Positions 52,201-59,580 of a stretch of DNA of 64,000 nucleotides are shown piece after piece. This DNA is from Flavobacterium okayamense. Lineage in GTDB: Bacteria > Bacteroidota > Bacteroidia > Flavobacteriales > Flavobacteriaceae. A model generated the notes under the pieces. That model was not told where the DNA came from. It saw nothing but the letters and a program-made list of their open reading frames with translations, and made no database searches. The DNA is taken from assembly GCF_019702945.1 (NCBI RefSeq), contig NZ_AP024749.1, positions 248,001 through 312,000 on the forward strand. The letters are read 5' to 3'. Within the stretch, counting starts at the first letter, position 1, and each line of letters begins with the position of its first letter. A program made the translations under genes and the position numbers.

Positions 52201-52930
52201 TAGTATGCGTAATATGGTTAGTAACAATCAGTTTATCAACAGAAATTCGAATAATTCTGTTACTTTAAACGAAGCGCATAAATTTTGGTTAAATCTTTCA
52301 GAAGGAGAAAACAAACACAATGAAATATTGATTGGATACGTTCCAAATGCCACAAATGAGTTAGACTTTGGTTATGATGGAAAATTATTTAACAATGGTT
52401 CTTCAGCCTTATATTCTGTTGCACAAAATGAAGAATTAGTAATTCAAGGAAGAAGTTTACCTTTTACAAATGATGATATTATTCCTTTAGGAATTAAAAC
52501 GGACAAATCGAACTTGTTTACAATTTCATTAGGTAATGTTGAAGGCTTATTTTCAGAAAACCAAAACATTTATATTAAAGATAAAGTAACTGGAGCTGTT
52601 ATCGATCTAACTAAAAATGATTATTCATTTATTGCTAATGAAGGAGCTAACAATTACAGATTCGAAATTTTATTCAAGAAAGAAAACGAAGCTAATACAA
52701 ACGAAAATCAAACATTAGTCTACGACAATGGAAATAGTTTGATTTTCGATAGTTCAAATAAAATTAAATCGATTGAAGTTTACGATACTTTAGGGAGATT
52801 ATTGTTTTCAAAATCAAATGTTAATTTAAAACATTTTGAAACGAATTTGATTTTGAAAACGAATTCGGTTTTACTTATAAATTTGACCGACGAAAATCAG
52901 ATAACTACGAAAACCAAAGTTGTTTTCTAA
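49253..52930 (+). CDS. Secreted alpha/beta hydrolase with T9SS sorting domain
   Basis: With the ATG at 49253 (MKKITLLLILFLGLNTFNAQ, a clear signal peptide) the protein has 1225 residues; the upstream ATG at 49220 lies inside the palindrome and would spoil the signal. Residues about 20-270 have no recognised fold. About 270-690 form an alpha/beta hydrolase with IILVCDGFDP, the nucleophile elbow GPSMGG (Ser387) and a likely catalytic histidine in EDHVTLT (His674). Then follow repetitive beta segments (about 700-1130), and the last 75 residues form a type A T9SS sorting domain (IKSIEVYDTLGRLLFSKS, ending KTKVVF). It is probably an esterase or lipase secreted to the cell surface. Confidence 0.85.
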   Translation: MKKITLLLILFLGLNTFNAQESNSSSHRFELLKQKSSTKILYDRVAQIAELTKEKNVAFPSIYYKQAFHEIQRSDYLNRLPNLDYLEDETEKGFANNLIPISVLIADFEVLKNEVKSQNLIQLNSNNQYEAIDPNFEYFTTHSIGLVSPLIKQLKGKNIEFIVKNELVFNTTSIAIDKIEANFNNQGFKRVNVDEKFTIDFNTIGEKEIIFKTTLKNGKVFTNKVSIEIKEKAQTIDYSANISHKAPSTVGPLTSITSSLTYQGYNEVSAHAGQGEFQIYYDNEAGLLDKIILVCDGFDPADGRDVNSIYGLLNYGNPLQNLGENVRDLGYDVVVLNFPQYTRPDGITNIDGGVDYIQRNARVMIELINYLNANKVGNQELVIIGPSMGGLISRYALRFMEMNGMDHKTRLWLSFDSPHLGANVPIGMQHMFNYIAYDSDISDLTVRAIVESMLKSPAARQMLIDHMEGHLVSTAFDETDFIQSPTTALLPIGHPTHRNVFQTELNTMGFPQNCRKIAISNGAGNGTMTGTPGMSILSGLDVPDSSGFTRALLDLNFAPNTNTNIRVSRIRKQAWTFFWLTIGTGQTNAMSPTTSAGLDSAPGGLFNLESLAADSGGNPTLDRFLNAMALKVFSFIPARSSVGVTSTNNWYANLNSSSGSPFDAFFIPTVNEDHVTLTDNNVAFAMDEIVNNIQLKCQTITNWDGSSWSNGLPAKDKQVTFTGNYTSSSDIEACSISISGSAIVSFQSGHDLTVRGGINVGTTAQLIMQDNANIYQIEEITNSGNVNVNKNVSTKRLDYIGWSSPVANQNLKAFSPNTLDNRFYEYIPTGTTTPTAYNSVNPNTNTFNQAKGYLIRASNSYPSTLTSWNGSFTGTPFNGRINPNTIYGGIGLGYNLVGNPYPSPLNIQELIEGNVNTFDGTLYFWTNTNSPVGGVYTLNNFATRNLTGGTAAVNGSLIPDEYVQTGQGFYVNSLVTGPMYFTNSMRNMVSNNQFINRNSNNSVTLNEAHKFWLNLSEGENKHNEILIGYVPNATNELDFGYDGKLFNNGSSALYSVAQNEELVIQGRSLPFTNDDIIPLGIKTDKSNLFTISLGNVEGLFSENQNIYIKDKVTGAVIDLTKNDYSFIANEGANNYRFEILFKKENEANTNENQTLVYDNGNSLIFDSSNKIKSIEVYDTLGRLLFSKSNVNLKHFETNLILKTNSVLLINLTDENQITTKTKVVF

Positions 52931-52933
52931 AAT

Positions 52934-52963
52934 AAAAAAGTCCCGAAAATTCGGGACTTTTTT
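52934..52963. terminator. Bidirectional rho-independent terminator
   Basis: GTCCCGAA/TTCGGGAC stem with a two-base loop and symmetric A/T runs. It serves the hydrolase gene on the plus strand and rsmG on the minus strand; the rsmG stop codon touches its right edge. Confidence 0.88.
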
Positions 52964-53591
52964 ATTTTTTATATTTCATCGGCAAATAAACTACTTTCTT
53001 AGTTTCGAAAAAATCTTCTTCAAAGAAATCTTGTAAATTGTATTCAACTGCTGTTCTATAATCGGCAAGTTCAACAGACAAATCTCCACCTTTTAAATAC
53101 AAAATACCATTCTTCAAATCATGATTAGAATCTTTTTTGATTTTTCCTTTAACCCAAGAAACAAAATCGGGCATATTAGTTACCGCTCTACTCACAATAA
53201 AATCGAATTCTTCTTTAACTAATTCAGCTCTTTTTTGTTCCGCTTTTAAATTTTTCAAACCAATAGCCGAAGCCACTTCATTAACTACTTTAATTTTTTT
53301 AGCAATAACATCAATTAAATAAAATTGAGTTTCTGGAAATAATATTGCTAGAGGGATTCCAGGAAAACCACCTCCAGTTCCAACATCCATAACTTTAGCA
53401 CCAGCTTTAAATTCATGCACTTTAGCTATTCCTAAAGAGTGTAAAACATGACGCAAATACAATTCTTCAATGTCTTTACGTGAGATTACATTTATTTTAG
53501 AATTCCAATCTAGATACAAATCGTAAAGTGCTTCAAACTGTTCAATTTGCTTAGGTGTTAAACTCGGAAAATATTTTAAAATCAATTCCAT
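52962..53591 (-). CDS. rsmG: 16S rRNA (guanine527-N7)-methyltransferase RsmG
   Basis: Methylates N7 of G527 in 16S rRNA. I choose the ATG at 53591 (MELILKYFPSLTPKQ), giving 209 residues in line with the family; the longer frame from 53630 adds 13 residues with no family match. Motifs: YLDWNSKINVISRKD, LYLRHVLHSLGI, the SAM loop VMDVGTGGGFPGIPLAI (about 70-86), and DFIVSRAVTNM with the RNA-side Arg. The active site looks complete. It is transcribed alone and diverges from the desaturase gene. Confidence 0.96.
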   Translation of the reverse strand: MELILKYFPSLTPKQIEQFEALYDLYLDWNSKINVISRKDIEELYLRHVLHSLGIAKVHEFKAGAKVMDVGTGGGFPGIPLAILFPETQFYLIDVIAKKIKVVNEVASAIGLKNLKAEQKRAELVKEEFDFIVSRAVTNMPDFVSWVKGKIKKDSNHDLKNGILYLKGGDLSVELADYRTAVEYNLQDFFEEDFFETKKVVYLPMKYKK

Positions 53592-53666
53592 TCTTAAAAT
53601 TTTCAACAAAAATACGTTTTTCATCAACATTTCATTTTAAAAAATACTTTTGATTAAGATAATTGT

Positions 53667-53674
53667 TACCTTTG
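53667..53674 (+). promoter_or_regulatory. Promoter -7 element (TACCTTTG) for the desaturase gene
   Basis: TACCTTTG fits TAnnTTTG and ends 20 nt before the ATG. A TTG at 53650-53652 is only 14 nt upstream, shorter than normal, so the -33 box is uncertain. Confidence 0.45.
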
Positions 53675-53694
53675 AATTCCAAATTGAATGATTA

Positions 53695-54795
53695 ATGATT
53701 ATGAACAGACAAGTCCCAATTTTCGCAAAAAGAGATAACGCAAACTTCTTTAGAACACTAAACAAGCGTGTTAACGAATACTTTAAAGAAAATAATATTA
53801 AAAAAACTGGTAACTGGAAATTACATCTTAAAACCATTGTAATGTTTTCTTTATTTTTAGCTCCTTACTTCTTTTTAGTAGCAATGGATATGCCTTTTTG
53901 GGTATATTTATTACTAAATGTTGTTATTGGGATTGGAATGGCTGGTGTAGGAATGAATGTGATGCACGATGGAAATCACGGGTCATATTCTGAAAAAAAT
54001 TGGATAAACAAAATAATGGGTGGAAGTATCTACATTTTAGCCGGAAATGTTTACAACTGGCAAGTACAACACAATGTTTTACACCATACATACACAAATA
54101 TTCACGGACATGACGAAGATTTAGACGCTGGTAAAATTATTCGTTTTACACAACAAGCTAAATGGCATCGTTTTCACAAATTCCAACATTATTATTCAGT
54201 GTTCTTATACGGATTATTAACTTTTAATTGGGCGATTACAACAGATTTTCTTCAAATGAAACGTTATTTAAAACGTAAATTATCATATGGTGAATTTAAA
54301 AAACCATCTATTCGTTGGACGACTTTAATTATTACTAAAGTAATTTACTTTTCTGTTTGGTTAGTGATTCCAATGATATTAGGAATTACATGGTGGAAAG
54401 TATTATTAGGGTTTATAGTAATGCATTACACTGCTGGTTTAATTTTAAGCATTGTTTTTCAATTAGCTCACGTAGTTGAAGAAACTCATACTCCAGAACC
54501 AAATGAAGTAGGCGAAATGGAAAATACTTGGGCAATTCATCAGTTATTTACTACTGCAAATTTTGCTCCTAAAAATTGGTTAATGAATTGGTACACAGGT
54601 GGCTTAAATCATCAAATTGAGCACCATATTTTTCCTAACATCAGTCACATACATTATGGAAAAATTGCAAAAATTGTAAAAGAAACAGCTGCTGAGTTTG
54701 ATTTACCATATTATGAATTTAAAACTACTCGTGCTGCAATTGCTTCACATTTTAAGCACTTAAGAGAATTAGGTCAAAAACCGCAACTAGCATAA
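53695..54795 (+). CDS. Membrane fatty acid desaturase
   Basis: Introduces a double bond into acyl chains using a di-iron centre. The 366-residue protein has membrane helices in pairs (about 50-95 and 190-250) and all three histidine boxes: H91-D-G-N-H95, H126-N-V-L-H130-H131, and H306-Q-I-E-H310-H311. The Q-x-x-H-H third box is the kind seen in front-end and acyl-lipid desaturases; no cytochrome b5 domain is attached. An alternative start at 53701 removes two residues. It probably adjusts membrane fluidity. It is followed by an aminotransferase gene after 26 nt, which may share the transcript. Confidence 0.93.
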   Translation: MIMNRQVPIFAKRDNANFFRTLNKRVNEYFKENNIKKTGNWKLHLKTIVMFSLFLAPYFFLVAMDMPFWVYLLLNVVIGIGMAGVGMNVMHDGNHGSYSEKNWINKIMGGSIYILAGNVYNWQVQHNVLHHTYTNIHGHDEDLDAGKIIRFTQQAKWHRFHKFQHYYSVFLYGLLTFNWAITTDFLQMKRYLKRKLSYGEFKKPSIRWTTLIITKVIYFSVWLVIPMILGITWWKVLLGFIVMHYTAGLILSIVFQLAHVVEETHTPEPNEVGEMENTWAIHQLFTTANFAPKNWLMNWYTGGLNHQIEHHIFPNISHIHYGKIAKIVKETAAEFDLPYYEFKTTRAAIASHFKHLRELGQKPQLA

Positions 54796-54821
54796 TTATA
54801 TAACAACTTTTCAACACAACT

Positions 54822-56009
54822 ATGAATTCTGTTTTATCTGAAAGAATTAACAATTTAGCCGTTTCACAAACACTAGCAATGGCGGCTTTAGCAAGAGAAT
54901 TAAAAGCACAAGGTAAAGATGTTATCAGTTTAAGTTTAGGCGAACCTGACTTTAATACTCCTGATTTCATTAAAGAAGCTGCAAAAAAAGCAATTGATGA
55001 TAATTGGAGTGCTTATCCACCAGTAGATGGTTATGTCGATTTAAAAGAAGCTATTTCAAAAAAATTCAAAAGAGATAACGATTTAAATTATACTCCTAAT
55101 CAAATTGTTGTTTCAACAGGTGCTAAACAATCTTTATACAATATTGCTCAAGTAATGTTAAATGATGGAGACGAAGTTATTTTACCAGCTCCATTCTGGG
55201 TTTCTTATTTTGAAATTATTAAACTTTCAGGTGGAGTTCCTGTAGAAGTTCCAACTTCTGTAGAGAGTGATTTTAAAATTACTCCCGCTCAACTTGAAAA
55301 AGCAATTACTCCAAAAACTAAAATGATGTGGTTTAGTTCCCCTTGTAACCCTTCAGGTTCAGTATATACAAAAGCGGAATTAGAGGCATTAGCAGAAGTT
55401 CTAAAAAAACACCCTAATATTTATGTAGTTTCTGATGAAATTTACGAACATATAACTTATTCAGAAAAAAATTGCAGTATTGGTTCAATTCCTGGAATGG
55501 AAAACAATACCATTACTGTAAATGGTGTTGCAAAAGCATTTGCTATGACAGGTTGGAGAATTGGATATATTGGTGCTCCAGAATTTATCGCTAAAGCGTG
55601 TACAAAAATTCAAGGACAAGTAACTAGTGGAGCAAACTCTATTGCGCAACGCGCTACAATTGCTGCGGTAGAAGCTGATCCATCAGCAATTAAATATATG
55701 GTTGATGCTTTTAAAAACAGAAGAGAAATTGTTTACAATTTACTATCAGAAATTCCTGGATTTAAATTAGCTATGCCAGAAGGTGCATTTTACTTTTTCC
55801 CAGATGTTTCTGAATATTTCGGAAAAACACTAAGAGGAAAAACAATTAATAACGCAACCGATTTTGCGATGTTTTTATTAGCAGAAGCTAATGTTGCAAC
55901 TGTAACTGGAGATGCTTTTGGTAATCCAAACTGTATTCGTTTATCATATGCAACTAGCGAAGAGCAACTTCGTGAAGCTATTAAACGAATGAAAGAAGCT
56001 TTATCTTAA
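54822..56009 (+). CDS. PLP-dependent aminotransferase (aspartate aminotransferase type)
   Basis: A class I/II aminotransferase of 395 residues. The PLP lysine is Lys238 in NGVAKAFAMTGWRIGY. Supporting segments: SLSLGEPDFNTPDFIKEAA, STGAKQSLYNIAQVML, WFSSPCNPSGSVYTK, and VSDEIYEHITY containing the PLP-ring Asp and Tyr. It most resembles the type Ib aspartate/prephenate aminotransferases, but substrate range cannot be fixed from motifs alone. It may be cotranscribed with the desaturase, and a terminator follows. Confidence 0.93.
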   Translation: MNSVLSERINNLAVSQTLAMAALARELKAQGKDVISLSLGEPDFNTPDFIKEAAKKAIDDNWSAYPPVDGYVDLKEAISKKFKRDNDLNYTPNQIVVSTGAKQSLYNIAQVMLNDGDEVILPAPFWVSYFEIIKLSGGVPVEVPTSVESDFKITPAQLEKAITPKTKMMWFSSPCNPSGSVYTKAELEALAEVLKKHPNIYVVSDEIYEHITYSEKNCSIGSIPGMENNTITVNGVAKAFAMTGWRIGYIGAPEFIAKACTKIQGQVTSGANSIAQRATIAAVEADPSAIKYMVDAFKNRREIVYNLLSEIPGFKLAMPEGAFYFFPDVSEYFGKTLRGKTINNATDFAMFLLAEANVATVTGDAFGNPNCIRLSYATSEEQLREAIKRMKEALS

Positions 56010-56020
56010 AACACAAATAC

Positions 56021-56046
56021 GCCCTAAGAAATCTTAGGGCTTTTTT
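56021..56046 (+). terminator. Rho-independent terminator after the aminotransferase gene
   Basis: GCCCTAAGA/TCTTAGGGC stem with an AA loop, then six T residues. It separates the aminotransferase gene from purT. Confidence 0.88.
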
Positions 56047-56060
56047 ATTCAACACAACTC

Positions 56061-57230
56061 ATGAGAAAAAAAATAGTATTATTAGGTGCTGGAGAATTAG
56101 GAAAAGAATTTGTAATAGCAGCACAAAGGATAGGACAATATGTAATTGCAGTAGACAGTTATGAAAATGCACCTGCTATGCAAGTCGCACACGAATCTGA
56201 AGTAATCAATATGCTTGACGGCACCGAACTAGACCGAATAATTGCAAAACACCAACCTGATTTTATTGTTCCCGAAATCGAAGCTATTCGGACAGAACGT
56301 TTTTACGAATATGAAAAACAAGGAATTACAGTTGTTCCTTCTGCAAAGGCTGCAAATTTTACTATGAATCGAAAAGCGATTCGAGATTTAGCCGCAAAAG
56401 ATTTAGGAATTCGCACTGCAAAATATGCTTATGCTACTTCTTATGAAGAATTAAAAAAAGGCGTTTTAGAAGTTGGAATGCCATGTGTAGTAAAACCATT
56501 AATGAGTTCTAGTGGAAAAGGACAATCCACTATTAAAACAGAAAGTGATATTGAAAAAGCTTGGAATTATGCTGTTGAAGGTTCACGTGGCGATATTATT
56601 GAAGTAATTGTAGAAGCCTTTGTTAATTTTCATTCTGAAATTACATTACTAACGGTTACTCAAAACAACGGATTACCAACATTATTTTGTCCACCAATTG
56701 GTCATCGACAAGAACGTGGAGATTATCAAGAAAGCTGGCAACCGGCAAAAGTTTCTGATAATGATATCATTGAAGCTCAGGAAATGGCAAAAAAAGTAAC
56801 CGAAGCTCTTGGAGGAGCTGGAATATTTGGAGTAGAATTCTTTTTAACAGATGAAGGTGTTTATTTTTCAGAATTATCGCCTCGTCCGCATGATACTGGA
56901 ATGGTAACTTTAGCAGGTACTCAAAATTTCAATGAATTTGAATTGCATTTACGTGCTATACTAAGTTTACCAATTGCAGAAATTACTTTGGAAAGAAATG
57001 GCGCAAGTGCAGTAATTTTAGCCACTAAACAAGGTACTAACCCCACTTATGAAGGTATAGACAAAATTGCTATGTTACCAAAAACTGATTTTAGATTTTT
57101 TGGAAAGCCTACAACTAGACCATACAGAAGAATGGGAGTTGCTTTAAATTATGATTCTGTAGGAACTCCTATTGAAAATATTGTTGAGAAAGCCAAATCA
57201 GCAGCTGCATTAATTAATGTTAATTCTTAA
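56061..57230 (+). CDS. purT: Formate-dependent phosphoribosylglycinamide formyltransferase
   Basis: ATP-grasp enzyme that makes formyl-GAR from GAR, formate and ATP in purine synthesis, an alternative to the folate-dependent PurN. The 389-residue protein matches E. coli Pur[54 protein letters not shown], and the ATP-grasp metal motif [22 protein letters not shown]. The last motif defines PurT against other ATP-grasp carboxylases. It starts 14 nt after a terminator, so its promoter must overlap that region or readthrough occurs. Confidence 0.97.
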   Translation: MRKKIVLLGAGELGKEFVIAAQRIGQYVIAVDSYENAPAMQVAHESEVINMLDGTELDRIIAKHQPDFIVPEIEAIRTERFYEYEKQGITVVPSAKAANFTMNRKAIRDLAAKDLGIRTAKYAYATSYEELKKGVLEVGMPCVVKPLMSSSGKGQSTIKTESDIEKAWNYAVEGSRGDIIEVIVEAFVNFHSEITLLTVTQNNGLPTLFCPPIGHRQERGDYQESWQPAKVSDNDIIEAQEMAKKVTEALGGAGIFGVEFFLTDEGVYFSELSPRPHDTGMVTLAGTQNFNEFELHLRAILSLPIAEITLERNGASAVILATKQGTNPTYEGIDKIAMLPKTDFRFFGKPTTRPYRRMGVALNYDSVGTPIENIVEKAKSAAALINVNS

Positions 57231-57237
57231 ATTATAG

Positions 57238-57268
57238 AATGTCGCTTGATTTATCTAACGACATTTTA
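57238..57268 (+). terminator. Possible weak terminator after purT
   Basis: AATGTCG/CGACATT arms (57238-57244 and 57259-57265) with a 14-nt loop and a short T stretch. The loop is wide, so the stem may instead be part of the regulatory region of the next gene. Confidence 0.4.
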
Positions 57269-57270
57269 AA

Positions 57271-57294
57271 TTGTATATTAGTAGTGTTATACAA
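57271..57294. promoter_or_regulatory. Dyad just upstream of the Crp/Fnr regulator gene
   Basis: TTGTATA (57271-57277) and TATACAA (57288-57294) form a perfect 7-bp inverted repeat with a 10-bp spacer, ending 5 nt before the ATG at 57300. The position suits autorepression; the bound protein is unknown. Confidence 0.45.
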
Positions 57295-57299
57295 CTTAA

Positions 57300-57884
57300 A
57301 TGAGCTTAATTCTAGAAAATATTTGTAAACATGTATCACTGACTGAAGAAGAAAAAGTTTTATTCTTATCAAAAACAGAAACCATAAAAGTAAAAGCCAA
57401 AACTATGCTTTTGAATGCTGGTGAAGTTAGTAAGTACTCCTATTTTGTTAATGAAGGCATTTTAAGAAGTTTTACAATTAATGATAATATAGTCGAACAT
57501 ATTTTAAGTTTTGCTTGTTCCGATTGGTGGATTGGTGACATGTACAGCTTAATTTCAAAAAAACCTGGACATCTATTTATAGAAGTCATAGAAGATGCAG
57601 ATTTAGTTTTACTTTCTCGAGAAAATCAAGAAGAACTATTTCATAGCATTCCTAAATTAGAACGCTTTTTTAGAATTTTAATTGAAAATTCACTTGTTGC
57701 ACATCAAGATAGGCTAATGGATAATCTTAGTTTGACAGCCGAAGAACGTTTTGAAAAATTTTGCCAAAAATATCCAAGCCTGATTGCGAGTATTCCTCAA
57801 AAATACATTGCTTCTTACATAGGAGTTACTCCTGAATTTTTTAGTAAAATGAAATCAAAAATGTTAAGAAATAACTCAAATTAA
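57300..57884 (+). CDS. Crp/Fnr-family transcriptional regulator
   Basis: The 194-residue protein has a cyclic-nucleotide-binding fold (about 15-115: KVKAKTMLLNAGEVSKYSYF, VNEGILRSFT, WIGDMYSLISKKPGHLFIEV), then a dimerisation helix (about 118-140) and a helix-turn-helix (about 145-190: LTAEERFEKFCQKYPSLIAS, then QKYIASYIGVTPEFFSKMKS). No cysteine cluster is present, so it is not an Fnr-type oxygen sensor, and the typical cAMP phosphate-binding RxS motif is not evident. In Bacteroidota such proteins often regulate a nearby gene; the pirin and YceI genes follow directly. Confidence 0.9.
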   Translation: MSLILENICKHVSLTEEEKVLFLSKTETIKVKAKTMLLNAGEVSKYSYFVNEGILRSFTINDNIVEHILSFACSDWWIGDMYSLISKKPGHLFIEVIEDADLVLLSRENQEELFHSIPKLERFFRILIENSLVAHQDRLMDNLSLTAEERFEKFCQKYPSLIASIPQKYIASYIGVTPEFFSKMKSKMLRNNSN

Positions 57885-57911
57885 CATTTTTTAACTATTT
57901 ACATATTAACA

Positions 57912-57944
57912 CTTTACATTTCTTAATCTAGGTTAAGTGTAAAG
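57912..57944. promoter_or_regulatory. Candidate regulator-binding dyad before the pirin gene
   Basis: CTTTACA (57912-57918) pairs with TGTAAAG (57938-57944), and CTTAA (57922-57926) with TTAAG (57933-57937). The centre lies about 43 bp before the expected transcription start, the usual spot for a class II activator site. Confidence 0.5.
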
Positions 57945-57959
57945 ATGTACTTCACATTG

Positions 57960-57967
57960 TAACTTTG
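57960..57967 (+). promoter_or_regulatory. Promoter -7 element (TAACTTTG) for the pirin-yceI unit
   Basis: TAACTTTG fits TAnnTTTG, 18 nt before the pirin ATG. No TTG is at -33; the upstream dyad could replace it. Confidence 0.5.
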
Positions 57968-57985
57968 TCGTATAAAAATTAGGAA

Positions 57986-58840
57986 ATGAAAAGAGCCGAT
58001 TTTATACGTAAAAGTTTTCTAGCTTCTACTTTTCTTTTTAGCAACAAATTTAATGCTGAAAAAAACCAAATTGAAAAAGAAAATCAAATTGGCTATAACC
58101 AAATTCCTAACACAAATTCTAATGTTATGAACAATGCTGTTTTACATAAAGCTGAGAGTAGAGGATTAGCCGATCATGGTTGGTTAAAAAGTTATCATAC
58201 ATTTAGTTTTGCTAACTATTACAATCCAGAAAGAGTAAATTTTGGTGTATTAAGAGTTTTAAATGATGACACTGTTGCTCCAGGAATGGGATTTGGTACT
58301 CATCCACATGAGAATATGGAAATTATATCAATCCCTCTTGAAGGTGATTTAGAACACCAAGACAGCATGGGTAACACTACAGTAATTAAACATGGTGATA
58401 TTCAAATTATGAGTGCCGGTACAGGTGTAAAACATAGTGAGTATAACAAAAATAAAGATTCATTAGTAAAGTTTCTTCAAATTTGGGTTTTCCCAAATAA
58501 AAAAAATGTAACTCCACGTTACGACCAAATCACACTTAATGTTAAAGACCGACATAATAAATTGCAGCAAATTCTTTCGCCAAACGCTGAAGACGCTGGT
58601 GTTTGGATTCATCAAAACGCTTGGTTTTACATGGGTAATTTTGATAAAAATTTCACAACCGATTACAAAGTTCATGATAAAAAAAATGGTTTATATGTTT
58701 TTGTACTAAAGGGAAATATAGTTGTGGGTGAACAAAACCTTAAAACTAGAGATGGTTATGGAATTTGGAATTTTGATTCTGTAATAATTACATCAAAATC
58801 AGATTCAGAAATTTTACTAATGGAAGTACCTATGTACTAA
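57986..58840 (+). CDS. Pirin-family protein with N-terminal signal-like extension
   Basis: Bicupin of the pirin family. The metal-binding residues are intact: His106 and His108 in GTHPHENMEI, His150 and Glu152 in GVKHSEYN. Pirin itself begins near residue 48 (MNNAVLHKAESRGLADHGW), so residues 1-47 are additional. The extension reads MKRADFIRKSFLASTFLFS, then a polar linker; FIRKSFLAS resembles a twin-arginine signal with Arg-Lys in place of Arg-Arg. An internal ATG at 58127 could give a cytoplasmic form. Some pirins act as quercetin dioxygenases; the substrate here is unknown. It is followed after 31 nt by yceI. Confidence 0.85.
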   Translation: MKRADFIRKSFLASTFLFSNKFNAEKNQIEKENQIGYNQIPNTNSNVMNNAVLHKAESRGLADHGWLKSYHTFSFANYYNPERVNFGVLRVLNDDTVAPGMGFGTHPHENMEIISIPLEGDLEHQDSMGNTTVIKHGDIQIMSAGTGVKHSEYNKNKDSLVKFLQIWVFPNKKNVTPRYDQITLNVKDRHNKLQQILSPNAEDAGVWIHQNAWFYMGNFDKNFTTDYKVHDKKNGLYVFVLKGNIVVGEQNLKTRDGYGIWNFDSVIITSKSDSEILLMEVPMY

Positions 58841-58871
58841 AAAAATAAATACAAACAATAAAAATTAGATT

Positions 58872-59399
58872 ATGGCAAAGACAAATTGGACAATTGACAC
58901 AACCCACTCAAAAGTAGGGTTTAAAGTAAAACACATGATGTTTACAAATGTTTCAGGAAAGTTTAATACCTATGAAGGTACTTTTGAAACTAAAGATGAT
59001 GATTTTTCAAATGCATCAATACTATTTACAGCAGATACAAACTCTATTGATACTGCTAATACGGATAGAGACAATCACTTGAAAAGCGCAGATTTTTTTG
59101 ACGTTGAACAATTTCCAAAATTAACTTTCAAAGTAACCTCTTTTGCCCCAAAAGGAGACGAATATGAAGTAACAGGTAACTTAACAATTAAGGATGTTAC
59201 TAAAAACGTTTCTTTTCCTGCCGAATTTAGTGGACTAATGAAAGACCCTTGGGGTAATACAAAAGCAGGTTTAAATGTTTATGGAAAAATAAACAGAAAA
59301 GAATTCGGTTTAAATTGGAATGCAGCCCTTGAGACTGGTGGCGTTTTAGTTGGTGAAGAAGTAAAACTTGAAGTTGAATTACAACTTTTAAAACAATAA
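58872..59399 (+). CDS. YceI-family protein
   Basis: The 175-residue protein is a lipocalin-like beta-barrel that binds long isoprenoids such as ubiquinone or menaquinone precursors in characterised members. Typical segments: WTIDTTHSKVGFKVKHMMF, VSGKFNTYEGTFETKDDDF, ADFFDVEQFPKLTFKVTSF, and KEFGLNWNAALETGGVLVGEEV. There is no signal peptide, unlike E. coli YceI, so this form is probably cytoplasmic. It follows the pirin gene on what appears to be the same transcript. Confidence 0.93.
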   Translation: MAKTNWTIDTTHSKVGFKVKHMMFTNVSGKFNTYEGTFETKDDDFSNASILFTADTNSIDTANTDRDNHLKSADFFDVEQFPKLTFKVTSFAPKGDEYEVTGNLTIKDVTKNVSFPAEFSGLMKDPWGNTKAGLNVYGKINRKEFGLNWNAALETGGVLVGEEVKLEVELQLLKQ

Positions 59400-59435
59400 A
59401 TTATTCTCTGCAATAATTAGTTTTTGGTTAATTAA

Positions 59436-59471
59436 AGCAAAGACCATGAAAGTTTTTTCATGGTCTTTGCT
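59436..59471 (+). terminator. Long perfect hairpin after yceI, probable terminator
   Basis: A 16-bp perfect stem (59436-59451 with 59456-59471, arm AGCAAAGACCATGAAA) with a GTTT loop. The T-run that should follow is poor (GTTTATATTCTTTT), so termination may be partial. Confidence 0.65.
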
Positions 59472-59513
59472 GTTTATATTCTTTTAAGATTAATGCTTCT
59501 CATGAAAAAAATG

Positions 59514-59521
59514 TATTTTTG
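59514..59521 (+). promoter_or_regulatory. Promoter -7 element (TATTTTTG) for fabD
   Basis: TATTTTTG fits TAnnTTTG, 59 nt before the fabD ATG, leaving a leader of about 50 nt. The region upstream has no clear -33 box. Confidence 0.45.
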
Positions 59522-59580
59522 TCTGCTTTGATTTATATTCAAACCTAACTTTAAATACAGACTAAAAAAACAAATAAAAT

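Noticed and set aside
53592..53630. Longer rsmG from 53630
   Set aside because: The extra 13 residues have no family match; the ATG at 53591 gives the usual length.
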